Shown: in pieces, positions 1 through 11,220 of the stretch
Layout of the letters: every line of letters starts with the position of its first letter
Numbering within the stretch: the first letter of the stretch is position 1
NCBI GenBank assembly: GCA_004123355.1
Contig: SCHM01000002.1
Location: 9,521,569-9,585,568, forward strand
DNA: 64,000 bases
Direction: 5' to 3'
From: Amphirosellinia nigrospora
Lineage: Eukaryota > Ascomycota > Sordariomycetes > Xylariales > Xylariaceae
Program-made: the position numbers and the translations under genes
Notes under the pieces: generated by a model
Seen by the model: the letters and a program-made list of their open reading frames with translations, nothing else
What the model was told of the DNA's origin: nothing
Database searches by the model: none

Positions 1-1121
1 ACAGAGTTTGTTCTGTGTTCTCCTCTCCTTTACAAATATGTATGCAAGGCAACAGCACATGAAGTTTGGTACCAAGTTTTCTATTAGCCGGGGACCGTGG
101 TTGGATCGAAATGCACCATACCCACCGTCTAAGTACTTATCCACCAGAAGAGGGATTCCCGGGACCCTGGGTTACGAACAATGCGCAAGCTGATCGCGTG
201 CTATTCCCTTGAAATATTTATCAGTGGGTCAATATTGAAAAATGACGACCACCGACTTGATGAATGGACGGTCAAGTAAAAAAACGAAATCGAAAAAAAA
301 GGAAGCAAAAAGTGAGAGACGAGATGTTCCGTCAAGCCAAGCTTTTGGCCCCAAGAGCTGTCAACCCAATCCATGCATGACGGGAAAGGCTAAGCATTTG
401 GCGTCGCGGGAATGGGGGGAACCCGCTGACCCTATTCTCGGTACCCCCTGCTATTTATGAGACCCACCTAACAACACCTGATTCTTATTATTGTATAAGT
501 CGGCTGCGTTCCAATTTGGAGCCCTCTTATAGACCGATGAACCGGACTCGCGAGGGGGTTGGAAGTGGGTGAGGATGAAGTGTAAATGATAACCAAATCC
601 TCGAGTGCGACGCTGCCATATCTAGAAAGACTCCGGGTTGACATATGTCAATGGACTGTGCCGTGGTCGATTCCCAAGATAACTCACCGGGCATCGGATG
701 GTCGGACGGTCGCAATATGAGACAAATCTTCGGTACTAGGTGTGACTACGTTTGGTCGCTACATTTTCGAATTGCCGTGAGTACAAGGCAGTCAGTTAGT
801 CCATTGCGATGAGTATCAGAGTTTGTTTTTAGTATTAGTTGATACCCTAAATAGGGAGTTATTCGATTTAGCCTCGACATTTTCAAATCCTTATCTCAAC
901 ATTTAGATATTGAATTCAGACTGGATAGCACACAGTCACGTTGTCAAGTCATCTAACTATTGTGTTCGATATGTGATATAGTTCAAAATTGCCTTAGGCT
1001 GCTAAACTTGCTATTCAATCGCCTTGCCATTGAATACCTAGGTAACCAAACAATCAATATCAGATCGCCCTTATCATATAGGGCGTATTTGATGACCACA
1101 GAGCCAACTCGCTTATGTAAA
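1..1121. other. Intergenic region, no gene seen
   Basis: The open frames here are under 75 codons and low in complexity, with no recognisable protein. The 3' end of the acyl-CoA synthetase gene borders it on the right. I see no RNA gene or clear repeat. Confidence 0.5.
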
Positions 1122-3396
1122 TCATTTAGATGGCAATGAAATCAGCTCCTTGGCAAGTGACCTCAGCTTATACTTCTGGACCTTCCCGCTCGCGGTCTTG
1201 GGGTATTCGTCGATCCAAAAGACGTATTTGGGCGCGAGGTGGCCGGAGAGGTTCGTCTTCACCCAGTCCTGGACGTCCTGCTTCCCCAGCGTTTCTTCTC
1301 CTCCTCCCCCCTCCTTTGCCGCCCCTTCGTCGGAACGATGGCGGCGGCGGCGGCGGCGGCGGCGGCCTTGCCATCTTCCACAACCCCGTCCCCGCCCGTC
1401 GTCCGCACGCTCTTGTGCGGCACGACGAAAGCCGCGACGGCCTCGCCGTAGCGCTCGTCTGGCACGCCGACCACGCTGACGTCCTGCACGCCACTGAGCT
1501 GGAATAGACAGTTCTCGACCTCGAGGGGGTGATGTTCTCGCCGCCGCGGATGACTGCGAGATGAGTCAGTGATTTCGCCTTGGCGGATATTTCTCATAAG
1601 TTCTTCGGAGGTGTGGGAGAGAGGAGCGCTGAAGAAATGGCTCAGGCGAAAGCTCACGCAAGAGCCCGGGATTCATGAAATAGGATAGAAGAAGAAGAAG
1701 AAGAAGAAGGTGATGACGAGGGCTACTACTCACTGAGGTCCTTGATGCGGCCCGTGATCTCCACGTATCCGTCTTCGTCCATACGTGCCTCGTCACCGCT
1801 ATACATCCAGACCTTCCCGCCGTCACCCGGGTCCGCGATGCGGTCCTCGGCCGTGCGCGCCGGGTCTCCGTAATACCCCTGCATGACGAGGTATCCGCTC
1901 GCGGCGAGCTCGCCTCTCTCGCCGCGCGCAGGACCTCGTTGCGATCCGTCGGCGACACGATCTTGACGGCCGTGTGCGGCATGACGCGGCCGACGGAGCG
2001 CGTGCGCTGCTCGAAGGGTCGCGCGGGCCGTCATGCACTACAACAATCAGAGTTAGTTTTTGCCGTTTATAGCGTGAATTGGCAGGGTTTCAGAAGCTTC
2101 GAGACATCATCACGTCCCAAAAAAGAATGTGCGGTGCTCTTGAAGTTGCTAAAGCAGGGGAAAAAAAAGGGCTCAGAGAATTACGCACCGACACGGGGCT
2201 CGTCTCCGTCATGCCGTAGCAGATGACGAGGTCGCGCAGGCCCAGGACGTCGAAGAGGCGGCGCATCAGGGACTCGGGGACCGAGGAGCCGGCGGCGATG
2301 CCCTTGCGCAGGTTCCGGAAGGCGTCGGGGCGCAGCCGGGCCGCGAAGCCCGGGTTGCTGAGCAGGAGCTCGAGCTCGGCACGAACATGGTGGCGACGCC
2401 GTAGAGGCCCGTGGCGCGGTGCTCCGAGACCATGTGCAGCGTGGCGGCCGGGTCGAAGGCCGGCGAGGGGAACAGGATGGCGGCCCCCGTGGTCGCCGTC
2501 GCCATGAGCCCGAGCACGCAGCCGAAGCAGTGGAACAGCGGCGGCGGGCAGACGATGAGGTCCGACGGCTCCAGCCCCATGCGCGACGCGATGAGGTGCC
2601 CGTTGTTGAGCACGCTCGTGTGGCTCAGCATCGCCGCCTTCGGCGAGGACGTCGTGCCGGATGTGAACTGGATGTTGATCGTCTCGTCCGCCGACAGGGG
2701 CGAGTCCGGCGTCACGGGTTTGGGAGACGACTCCAGCAGCGTAGCGTACGGCGTCAAGACGCCCAGGTCCCGCAGGGGCGGGAATCCGGACTGTGGATGG
2801 GAGGCCGAGTTATCGACCAACACCACGGTCTTCAGCGTCGGCACCGCGCGGACTCGAGCTTGTCCCCCCTTCCCTTGCTTTTCTCGCCGCCCGTCAATCC
2901 GGGGATCAACGACGAGAGCAGTTCCAAGTTGCTGCGGCCGCGGCACGGCTTGTACGCGAGGTCCGTCATGGCACCGATGATGAGGACCTCGACGCCGAGA
3001 TGGGATAAGGCGGCGCCCAGCTGCGCCGAGTTGAAGCTGGGGTTCAGGGGTACCCAGATGGCGCCGAGTTTGAAGACGGCGTACGTCAGCACCACGGACT
3101 CTGATACATTCCCCAGGCTGACAGCCACGCGGTCGCCTTTCTTCACGCCTAGGGACCGCAGCGAGTGCGCGACGGTGTTGGAGAGCGCGTCCAGCGAGGC
3201 ATACGTTAACATCGTTGTCCCATGTTTCGCCCGCCTGCTGATGGATGTAGTCGGAGGCGGTGAGGCGTCCATCATCACTGGGCTCCTCGCCATGACGGCT
3301 GGCAGATCGCCATATTGAGATACGATGGAGGCGAAGTGCTCCGGGATCGTATGTTGAAGTAGAGGTGGCTATCAAGTCATTAGCGGAGTATGGCAT
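1122..3396 (-). CDS. AMP-dependent acyl-CoA synthetase (ANL superfamily), interrupted by indels
   Basis: Predicted to activate a fatty or aryl acid to its acyl-CoA through an acyl-adenylate. In order on the minus strand one reads an N-terminal EHFASIVSQYGDLPAV block, the P-loop-like region FTSGTTSSPKAAMLSHTS, a YGMTETSPVS block, the Y-S-G-D and GRIKDLIIRGGENIHP region, and the C-terminal catalytic lysine motif PKTASGKVQK just before the stop. Two introns fit in phase: 2038-2188, which is the introner-like copy described separately, and 1554-1733, which carries a (GAA)7 run. Joining the conserved blocks requires at least five single-base frame changes (near 3370, 2850, 2380, 2015, 1925 and 1530), mostly one base lost in a GC-rich or homopolymer run. 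No peroxisomal SKL-type tail is seen; the protein ends LPSK. It may be a real gene with assembly errors or a young pseudogene. The family is firm, the substrate unknown. Confidence 0.82.
2038..2188 (-). repeat. Introner-like spliceosomal intron, copy A
   Basis: This 151-nt intron of the acyl-CoA synthetase gene starts with donor gtgcgtaattct, has a ctaactctg branch region and ends ttgttgtag. It can be aligned over its whole length with the intron at 12274-12416 in an unrelated gene. Shared blocks include the donor gtgcgtaa, gcaactt, ttttgggac, ctcgaag, caattcacgctat (caatttacgctat in the other copy) and the final ttgtag. Other introns here share only short splice signals. Confidence 0.75.
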
Positions 3397-4838
3397 TAAT
3401 TTTATGAATAAACTCCGAGATAGCTTTAGTTACATGCACCAGGTTAACAGGTTCAACAAGCCTTTTAAGATCTTAAGTTTTCTCTCATCCTCATTGCAAT
3501 AGTTTGCTCGATACTTTCCTTTTTTTTTTTATCTTGGACGGACAGACACACTCACATCTATGGGCCCTTCCACATAACTCATCTCCGAGGTCGCGATACC
3601 TCTCTGTTGTTTTGTAGCATCCCATACTCGATGCCTTGTCGCCAGCCGTAGATGTGAGCACGTAGCAATGGTAGGCTTATGAACAGTCCTTATTAGAGAC
3701 AAGACATGGCGATGCATTATGCGTCCCGAGGCATTCAAGGCCGCTAGCAGAGGTCAACCCGTTTTGTGTCACACCGATCTATATCTAAGAAGCCGTAGAT
3801 GTGGTAGCTAAGGAACAGGAAGGACACAACTGCTGAAAAAGGATGCCTTTAGCTGCCGGATTGGAATAAGAGTTAGTTCCAACATTAAACGAAACATGTC
3901 CGGAGTAAAATGTCGTAATGAAGTGCTTATGAAGCTAGCCCCCCATATACACTCAGTATACAAAACCAATTATCGTCAACACACCGAGCTTCAGTGGTTG
4001 GGGAAATGGGGGAGTATTATACACCAGGCGGGGGAGCTGGGAAGGGGGCCTCAGTTATGTTGTGCCCAGACTGTGGAGAAGTGGGGGCTGGTATGGTAGT
4101 ATTTGTACTCCTTTCTTGACCTACATATACGTAGTGTACAGCAAGATCTGCTAGGACTACTTCTTCACGGACAACGGGTTTCGATAGCTTACCTACGTTA
4201 AAGCTCAACGTCAAGCGGCGGGCAATCATGTAGTCCTAGGACATATGAATATGAAGACCTATTCATTCATGTATAATATCCTTACTAAACACCGGGCTAT
4301 TTGAACCCTGACCGAAACGCCATCCATGCTCTAATGAAGTATATACATACATACACTGGCTATTTGTAACAACCTAGTGTCATTAATTTGAGTCATGTGT
4401 GACAATACACTCTGACCAAACCACTCATCGAGATGTCTTCGAATGGTGGTTCAATAACGGCGTGAGGGTGTCACCGCCTACCGGTTCCCATGCAATGAAG
4501 CGGGTCTGCGCGCCGCCTGCATCATAACTCAGGCCGGTTATTTCAAGGATCACTCTCAACTACAGATCCATCCATCGTCCATCATACACTATCCCACACG
4601 GATTCGAGAAGCCCTGGTTCGAAGTTCCAGGCGATAATTACTCCAGTGTAGCACCCTCCAGTCGCCAGAACGGCGCTATGTCTGTGTCCAGCGCCACCAT
4701 GGTAGAGTGATAGTGCGAATTTGTCAAGTGTTCCGATCCTTTCTAGCATCTAGAACAGCATTTTACCGCGCGAGATAGATAATAAGCGCAGTCAAATGCC
4801 CAAGGCTGAGATCATACTCCAAACGGTGCAAAGAGTTT
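3397..4838. other. Intergenic region, no gene seen
   Basis: Short open frames only, none with a recognisable product. It lies between the 5' end of the acyl-CoA synthetase gene and the 3' end of the GT32 gene, so it should hold the synthetase promoter, but I see no motif I can name. Confidence 0.5.
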
Positions 4839-6040
4839 CTACTGCACTTCACCAATATGTCGTTCGCTCTCAGGCTTCCAAGTACCTATATCATCAGATT
4901 AGAGGGTGCGGAGGATCAGTAGTAATAGAGAGCTTACCTTCAAAATCGTGCTTGACGAACGCCATGGGATCGTCGTAATCCTTAGCACCCATTTGCTGCA
5001 CACCAGGTGAAAAGCTGGTGATGGGTAAAACCACCACGTCGCCTACCTTCTTGGACTTTTCCATGCCCGTGAAATTTAAGTAGTTGATTGGCCCAGCACT
5101 GCGTTTCATGTCGAAGTATCGAGGATCATTAAAATAATCGAAGATAGTATCCGTCCAGATCGCGGGACCCGTGAACTCTACGATGGACTTCTCCTTGGAC
5201 ACAAATAGTCCTTCCTTCTTCCTTTTAAGTGTCTCGGTCGTAATACGCGACACGATATCTCGCAAGACGGGATGTCCGGGTTTCGCTTGAATAGTCCATT
5301 GACAAAATTGGATTCTACGGCTGTACCAGTCTTTCCAGTCAGGCCGGTCTGGGTCAGCCTCGATGCCGATAATTAGACCGATGCTCTTCTGGGGCACTGT
5401 TTCCGGGACCCATTCCAAAGCGCTCTTGAGGGCGTATGTATCAATGTCTGAGTAGATACCACCTCGTGCAAGTAGGATCAAGTAACGGAAGAAATCAGCC
5501 TTGAGGACAGGTTCGGGCAGGGTCTCGTATGCTTCAATGATTTCGGGGATAGAGGCGTAGAATAGTCGAAGGACGTGGACGGCCACCTGGTCTGTAATGA
5601 CCTCGTGAACAAAGCCCGGATGATTATAGGTCCAGGAGCCCTCTTGTTCGCGAAAGTTAAATCCTTCATCAGCAGGAGTGTTCCTCCATGTCTGCCAAAT
5701 GTAGGCCGGGAACTTGGACTCGACGTCGTACGGGTACTGGTAGGCTAGCTTGTCGTAGAGTGACATCTTGGACATGTCTTGTATGACTTTCTGAGCAGGG
5801 ATTGGGTGGTCTTCGTGCCCATGCCGGCCTGTGCAGGGTTGGAGGTCGAAGGCACATGGCGGACAGAGTCGCCATCCTTATTGATCGTCGCGGACTTGGG
5901 GGAGGTTTTCGAATAGGGTTAGGTGTGTCGGGGCTGTGCGCACGACGGATAAGTATGAAGGCTATAATGAAAAACGCAGCGAAGATGATGGCCCTCCGAA
6001 AAGGTAGCATGGCGCCGATAGGTGTTGATGTCTGGTTCAC
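4839..6040 (-). CDS. GT32 (Och1-like) glycosyltransferase, type II Golgi membrane protein
   Basis: Likely adds mannose or a related sugar to glycans in the Golgi lumen. The N-terminus has a single membrane anchor (AIIFAAFFIIAFILI) after a short basic stretch, as in type II transferases; ATGs at 6040 and 6010 are both possible. The catalytic domain opens with FPAYIWQTWRNTP, has the donor-binding DXD motif in GGIYSDIDTYAL, and contains GPAIWTD. A 52-nt intron (4886-4937) joins in phase to a 47-nt last exon encoding GTWKPESERHIGEVQ, which matches the usual end of the family better than read-through. Anchor and catalytic domain lie in different frames, so one indel near 5840-5870 is inferred. Family confident; Och1 orthology versus a paralogue cannot be decided by eye. 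Confidence 0.85.
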
Positions 6041-8109
6041 TCGGTGGCGGATGACTAGTCGTGTAGGCTTCTTCTCAGACGTATGCTGCAGCGCGTTCGA
6101 GCTCGCAGCGAGGTCGACGCTGGCGAATAAAAGGGACCCGTCGAGTATGAGTTGGAAAGGTCAAAACGGAGCAGGTCGATGCATTGAGACATGCAACCGA
6201 GGAAATTAGAGGAGATGGACGGCCCCAAGAGTTTTGCGACAGGCAGGGTCTAGGGAGGTAATTAGGTAGGCTAATTGATAGGCGAACAAGAGACAACGTA
6301 CATCCAGGTGTAGGAGGAATGGATCGCGAGATGGGGGGAAAGGTGTTCCAAAGGTTTACAAGGCTGGCTGGTGAGCGAACGGTTTCGCGTCTGTTGTTGA
6401 AGCTGATCGGCGCTCAAACTTTCTCAGATGAGCGAGGGTTGTCTTTCCCCATTCAAAAATAAATTAAAGGTCAGAAAAAGGAACGTCGCAGGATGGAATG
6501 ACGCAAACGCAAACGCAATTGCCAACACTAACGTCACGTCAACACTTGTGATGTTGTTGTTGTTGTTGTTGACAGGAACGACTCCTTTCGCAATTCGAGA
6601 TTCGAGATTCGAGCAATGCAGAGCCAGGTAGGCGGGAGCCACGATGGCTTGGCACGGAAAGGGTGCTACATTTTATAATTGACTTAATGAAAAAGAATGC
6701 CGTCATGGCCCCCGAAGTGGGTAGGCTAGCCAGGGAGGCAGCGAAGATACCTAATACACTACCATGGTAGCGGTTTATTATTAGCGGCTTGTGCACGCCG
6801 ACACAGTGGCGCTACGTTTCAGCCATGTGCAATCAGCCTATAAAATTAGCCCGCGAACCCCTAAAACACCGTTGAGTCGTCGACCCCTGCCTGCTATAGG
6901 CTCCTATAGTTCGGTTGTGCCGGGGAAGCAAGACAGTCCCTGCCAAGCATCTGATACACTACTTTACTTAAGTAAGAACTTGGGCGGCCTACTTCTTCAA
7001 AAACAGCTACATCTTTCGACAGCTATCCACTCCATCTCAGTTACCTGTGTTGTTGTACTTGTAACATAACGCCCATCAATTTGTTTTCAAGTGAGCTTGG
7101 GCGGTCTATCTACTAATAGTCCATATGCTATATTGGCGCAGAGTCAGTGGTCTGTCTGGCAGGAACCGCAGCCGGACTCTCGTTAAGAGAGTGGTGCGAC
7201 GTACGCGGCCGCCCACGTAAGCCCGCAGACAGATATAAGCCTCGAGGGCCAATACGAAGTATTTTGATGCGTGAGAGAGCCACTTAAATAGATGTTATAG
7301 CCAGCCATCCATTTCTTTTCCTGTCCTTCTTCCGTCGGTCCTATTGATTGGCCATGCCGTCCCAACCACGTAAGTGTGCATGCTAGATATCGTCCTGACT
7401 GTTATCTTTTTTTACGAGCCTGCACGTGGGATAGATAGTCCCGACCCCAATTTATACTTGTAGCACGCTAGCTTAGCCAATTAATTTCGAGACCTATATG
7501 TACTTGTTGATCGCGAGAGCCCTTATTCCAGGCCTCAAAGTGGGGGAATCCGATATTTTCACACGCTTACTGCGAACCATGCAGCATTCCAGTTCTCGAT
7601 GACTTCACCCGTATTTCAAACGGCTCATATGAGATTGACAGGTAGGTAGCCGTCTATGCTGAACTCAATTCCGGTGACTGCGATTCACAGGTAAGTTTCT
7701 ACCTACCTGCCCAAACATCTGACACGGCCTAGGCTCTAAACGAATGTAGTTGACATGACACGCTTGCCAGCTTTAGTTCATATTTGAAAAGCTAGAAATA
7801 CAGTAGGAAAGTGATACCATTGGTCAACGCTTTGTCAGAATAGTGCGGAAGCTGTCTCGAACTTGTCCAAATAAGAATTGCGCAGTTATTACTTCCTCGA
7901 AATATAGGTAATTCGAGATGTTGCTCCTGCCACAGCTGGCCAAATTTGATGAAATAGAACTCAGGCACGAGTTGTAGAAATGCAATATGTAATAGAATAG
8001 ATACCTGGTAATGTGTCTGTTTATCTTCATCCCATCTCTCTCGATAATAGCCATCATACCTAGCATAGGGACAAATTCTCAGGGGGTCATTTGCCCTCCC
8101 GATACCAAC
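6041..8109. other. Intergenic region with a (GTT)n microsatellite
   Basis: No convincing gene. A (GTT)6-7 microsatellite lies at about 6552-6571, and attcgag is repeated in tandem at about 6595-6612. Copies of the aggtaggta motif found in many intergenic regions here occur at 7640-7649 and, inverted, at 7701-7708. Confidence 0.55.
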
Positions 8110-8963
8110 ATGCATCGTTATAGAACACTCTTAACCCTCATCTTCACACTACTAGCTGTCGTTCTCGATGCTACACTGGCTGCTGAGGGTGTTATCAATG
8201 ACACACTCACTTTCTATTCACCCAAAAATGAGAACTCTAGCAGCACATTAGGCTCGAACGTTGCCAAGCTCGATCATGGTTCAGAAAACGACGAGTATTA
8301 TGACGGTGATGATGACTTTCTCGAAGACAACGATGAAAGAACAGGCGAGTTTGACGCCAATGGCACTGTCTATTCGGCCACACAGTTGAACACCACCTTA
8401 TCCACGCTTGGTCAGAAGAAAAAATCTCTCCCGGTCAAAGGCATAACCTGCTCGGGCCTCGCAGCCGGTCGAAACGTCACCGGAGCGGTGAACGCCTTCG
8501 TGGAGTGGGGAGAGGTTTATCTCGTGGAAAGGAACGTAAGTGATTTCAACGAATACCCTCTCCTATCATGATTACCCTCATCGTCACCATGTGTCAAAGA
8601 GCTTCCTACGCCTCCCAGCACTTAGAGACCGCCGCCGGGGTGAGCATCACTGACTCGTATATGGCATGGCAGTGGCACTGGGCCGGGATGGGCGGTTATG
8701 GCGAATACGCCATCGTGTGGATGTGCAACTGCCATTGGCGAAAGGACCGACCAGTGAACTGCTGGGAGTTGAACGAGGCGCTCCGACTGCTAGAGGACAA
8801 ATGCGGCGCAGGCCAAGGCGGGATAGTTCGCCTCCACGGGAAAAGAGAAATCGGCCGTAAGCCTTTCTCCCCCATCCTTCCCCTTTGCCTTCTCTGGTAT
8901 CCTAATCCATCACCCGACTTCTCTCTCTTATATTTAGCCCTCCCATTGATTCGTTCGCGATAG
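8110..8963 (+). CDS. Putative secreted protein with cysteine-bearing C-terminal domain, possible effector
   Basis: Three exons join in phase (introns 8536-8618 and 8857-8937) to give about 229 residues. The start at 8110 gives a signal peptide (MHRYRTLLTLIFTLLAVVLDATLA). A low-complexity acidic stretch (DDDFLEDNDE) with several N-glycosylation sequons follows. The mature C-terminal part starts near VKGITCSG and contains a tryptophan-rich segment, then CNCHWRKDRPVNCWELNEA and DKCGAGQGG. The order C-N-x-C, W-E-x-x-E-A, C-G-x-G-x-G resembles many fungal small secreted proteins of unknown role. No frameshift is needed. Export and a disulfide-stabilised fold are inferred; an effector role is speculative, and the last short exon is the least certain part. 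Confidence 0.62.
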
Positions 8964-9571
8964 CCCATGTGCTGACGAAAGCGGTGATAGTTGGTCCTTT
9001 GCGGAAATTAGAAGACGTCACCGAGAATAACCCTGCGGTGAGCTTGTGTCGGCACAGGTACTGTTGTTACCAGCATAAAGGGACATTGACACAATGTGGA
9101 AGGCGTCATCCGTTGAACAAGAAACACCTAGGTGATGGTTGCAGAGTGCCCGAAAATAGCCTGACTCATGGAGCATGAGAGAGATCTCGTGGGCGAAAAG
9201 AAAGCCAAAATCGGATGTGGGTAAACTCCAGTGATCGCAATAGACGGTCTATGAGATAGTATTTTTAGAAATGCAAACCTAGTCTTCTTTATTTCCAATG
9301 GTGTTATTGCTTTGTGGCATACTTCACAAGAATCTATCATGGCCAAATACTCTAGTAGATCAAAAGGATATGGTATACTGCTGACTTCTAATAACATAAC
9401 GCCGTCCTAATCTTACAGCAAAGTATGGTATACAAATATAAAAAGGATATAACGCTTCGTTCCTCATTACCCCTCATCCGCTCATGAAAAAGTACATGCC
9501 AAAATGCATTCTGCTGGCGTAGTTACCGACAGTGTTTTCCGTCGCGGCCAACTAGATCCGATAAGGCCAAA
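8964..9571. other. Intergenic region between convergent genes
   Basis: Lies between the 3' ends of the secreted protein gene and the coiled-coil protein gene. Only short, unconvincing open frames; nothing identified. Confidence 0.5.
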
Positions 9572-10226
9572 TTACAAGCCATGTCCTATAGGATTCGTTA
9601 GCATCCAGTACATAGTCAAAGCCAGACACAGAAAGATAGGGATGACACATACGGCCGAGTTGCTTTCCGCGCTTGGATACCTCCTTGGCGTGGTACTGCT
9701 TGATCTTGGCCCTTCGGGCGTCCTCAGCAGCCTCGAGCTCGAGGCGCTTGACCTCGTCGTGGGCTTCGCGGACTCGGAGGCGGGCCGCAGCCAGCGCGCG
9801 GTCGGCATCGCGCTCCGCGTTCTCAGCTCCCATCACGCGCTCCCGTGCTTGCATGATAGACGGGTCCATTTCTGGGTTGTTGCTGTTTCCGTGTCCGAAG
9901 GTGCGCGAGAGCACACTGCGGTGACGGGATGGGTTGGAGGCGGCGTCTAGATGAGACAGCGAGTGTTAGCAAATGTTCTTAGTAAAGCTTAGTCTTTTAT
10001 GCTTCTTTTAGTATCGTGATGAATGGATGTCCAAGAAATTAATGTGGGAAATACCGTGATATGTACCTGAGTTTCGTGAGCTGCTGCTCGTGCTCGTCCG
10101 TGTGGTATGTGTAGGGGACGGCGAGCGGTGTCGCGAGCCGAAGAGGCCATGCTTCTTCTCGGGCATAGGCGCAGGCGCAGGCTCCTCAATGACCTCCTCG
10201 GATCTTCGGTTGGAGAATAAAGGCAT
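9572..10226 (-). CDS. Conserved fungal small coiled-coil protein of unknown function
   Basis: Three exons (introns 9947-10066 and 9586-9652, both with gctaac branch sites) give 155 residues. The N-terminus MPLFSNRRSEEVIEEP is followed by KKHGLFGSRHRS and a Ser/Thr-rich linker. The C-terminal half is highly charged and helical (NAERDADRALAAARLRVREA, LELEAAEDARRAKIKQYHAK) and ends KRGKQLGRHGL, the last four residues coming from a 14-nt exon. The short basic FGSR-type N-terminus plus coiled coil matches a family I recall as widespread in filamentous ascomycetes, but I know of no function. No signal peptide or membrane segment. The reading frame is intact. Confidence 0.72.
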
Positions 10227-11220
10227 CTTGGAGATGTTTTGTTATGTGAAAATATATTTTGGTATAGTTAAAGTTGTTGGTTTGTAGCTTGAGCTGGCGT
10301 TGTAGGACGAATGTGTGTGATTTGAGATGAGGAGAGATTGTGAAGGAGGCTGTAAGCAGGCGTCCCTCCGTATTTGAACATCTCGAGCCATAATGTCTCT
10401 TGATATCACCGTACCACGTCAATGCTGGCGTAAACAGGTTCTACGTGAACCACATTGATGATGGAGGGAAGGATGACGATCAGTTGAAATGACGTACAAT
10501 CCTAGGTGAGCGGTCCAATCAACGTCGGGTGGGAGATATGAGCCAATGAGAGAAGGGTTGGTGACGAAAGGGGTTTGGGGAGATCGGACCCCTAAGATTG
10601 GTCGAGACTTCGACAAGGATTGTTGGCGTTTTCAGGGTTCAGATAGTGCCCCCACCAAGCAAGATTCAACGGCTTTGGGGCAGTTTGCTTTCACGCTCCA
10701 GGTTGTTTTCCCCTAGGTATACCTGCACTGAACGTAAGGGTCTAATAACCGTCTATCTAGACCTGTACTCGAGAATAGTCGAGATCTGTCATAAGAGTTT
10801 TAAATACTGCATCGGTTTTCTTTATAAATCGAGGAGTATATTAGGTATTTTAGCCTAGCTCGATCTTAAACGGGCCGTATGTTAGGTGCCCAAGCATCTC
10901 AGCTGTCCTGCCATGCATGCGGGCAGTGTTTGGTACCATGCAGGGCCGCTAGGATCCCCCAGGAGAGAACTTCTTCATTATGTCATGGACGATGTCACAG
11001 CATTAAGCTTGAATCCATGACTGAACTCTAATCGTCAGCTGTCCCAGTAAGATTTGCTTTCTGAAAATCCAGCTTTCCTGCTGTCTGTTCACAATGTGCC
11101 ATCTTGGCCAAAATGATGAGTGCCCTAAAACAACCCGGACTCTTTTCTAAGTGATCTTATACACGCTAAGAGTGACCGTCAGTTTTTATCCTTGGAAACG
11201 GAGGGATCGGTTCATTAGAC
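10227..11220. other. Intergenic region, no gene seen
   Basis: Contains the upstream region of the coiled-coil protein gene on its left and the 3' flank of the DUF3237 gene on its right. No RNA gene, repeat or protein recognised. Confidence 0.5.

Noticed and set aside
2419-3318. 299-codon plus-strand frame opposite the acyl-CoA synthetase
   Set aside because: Arg/Gly-rich translation of GC-rich antisense sequence; the minus strand carries the conserved synthetase motifs.
1122-3396. Repeat-induced point mutation as the cause of gene breakage
   Set aside because: The breaks are single-base indels next to homopolymers, not C-to-T changes that create stops, and intact essential genes nearby show the same kind of break.
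4590-4640. tRNA gene suggested by ggttcgaagttcc
   Set aside because: The T-loop-like match has no acceptor, D or anticodon stem at the right spacing.
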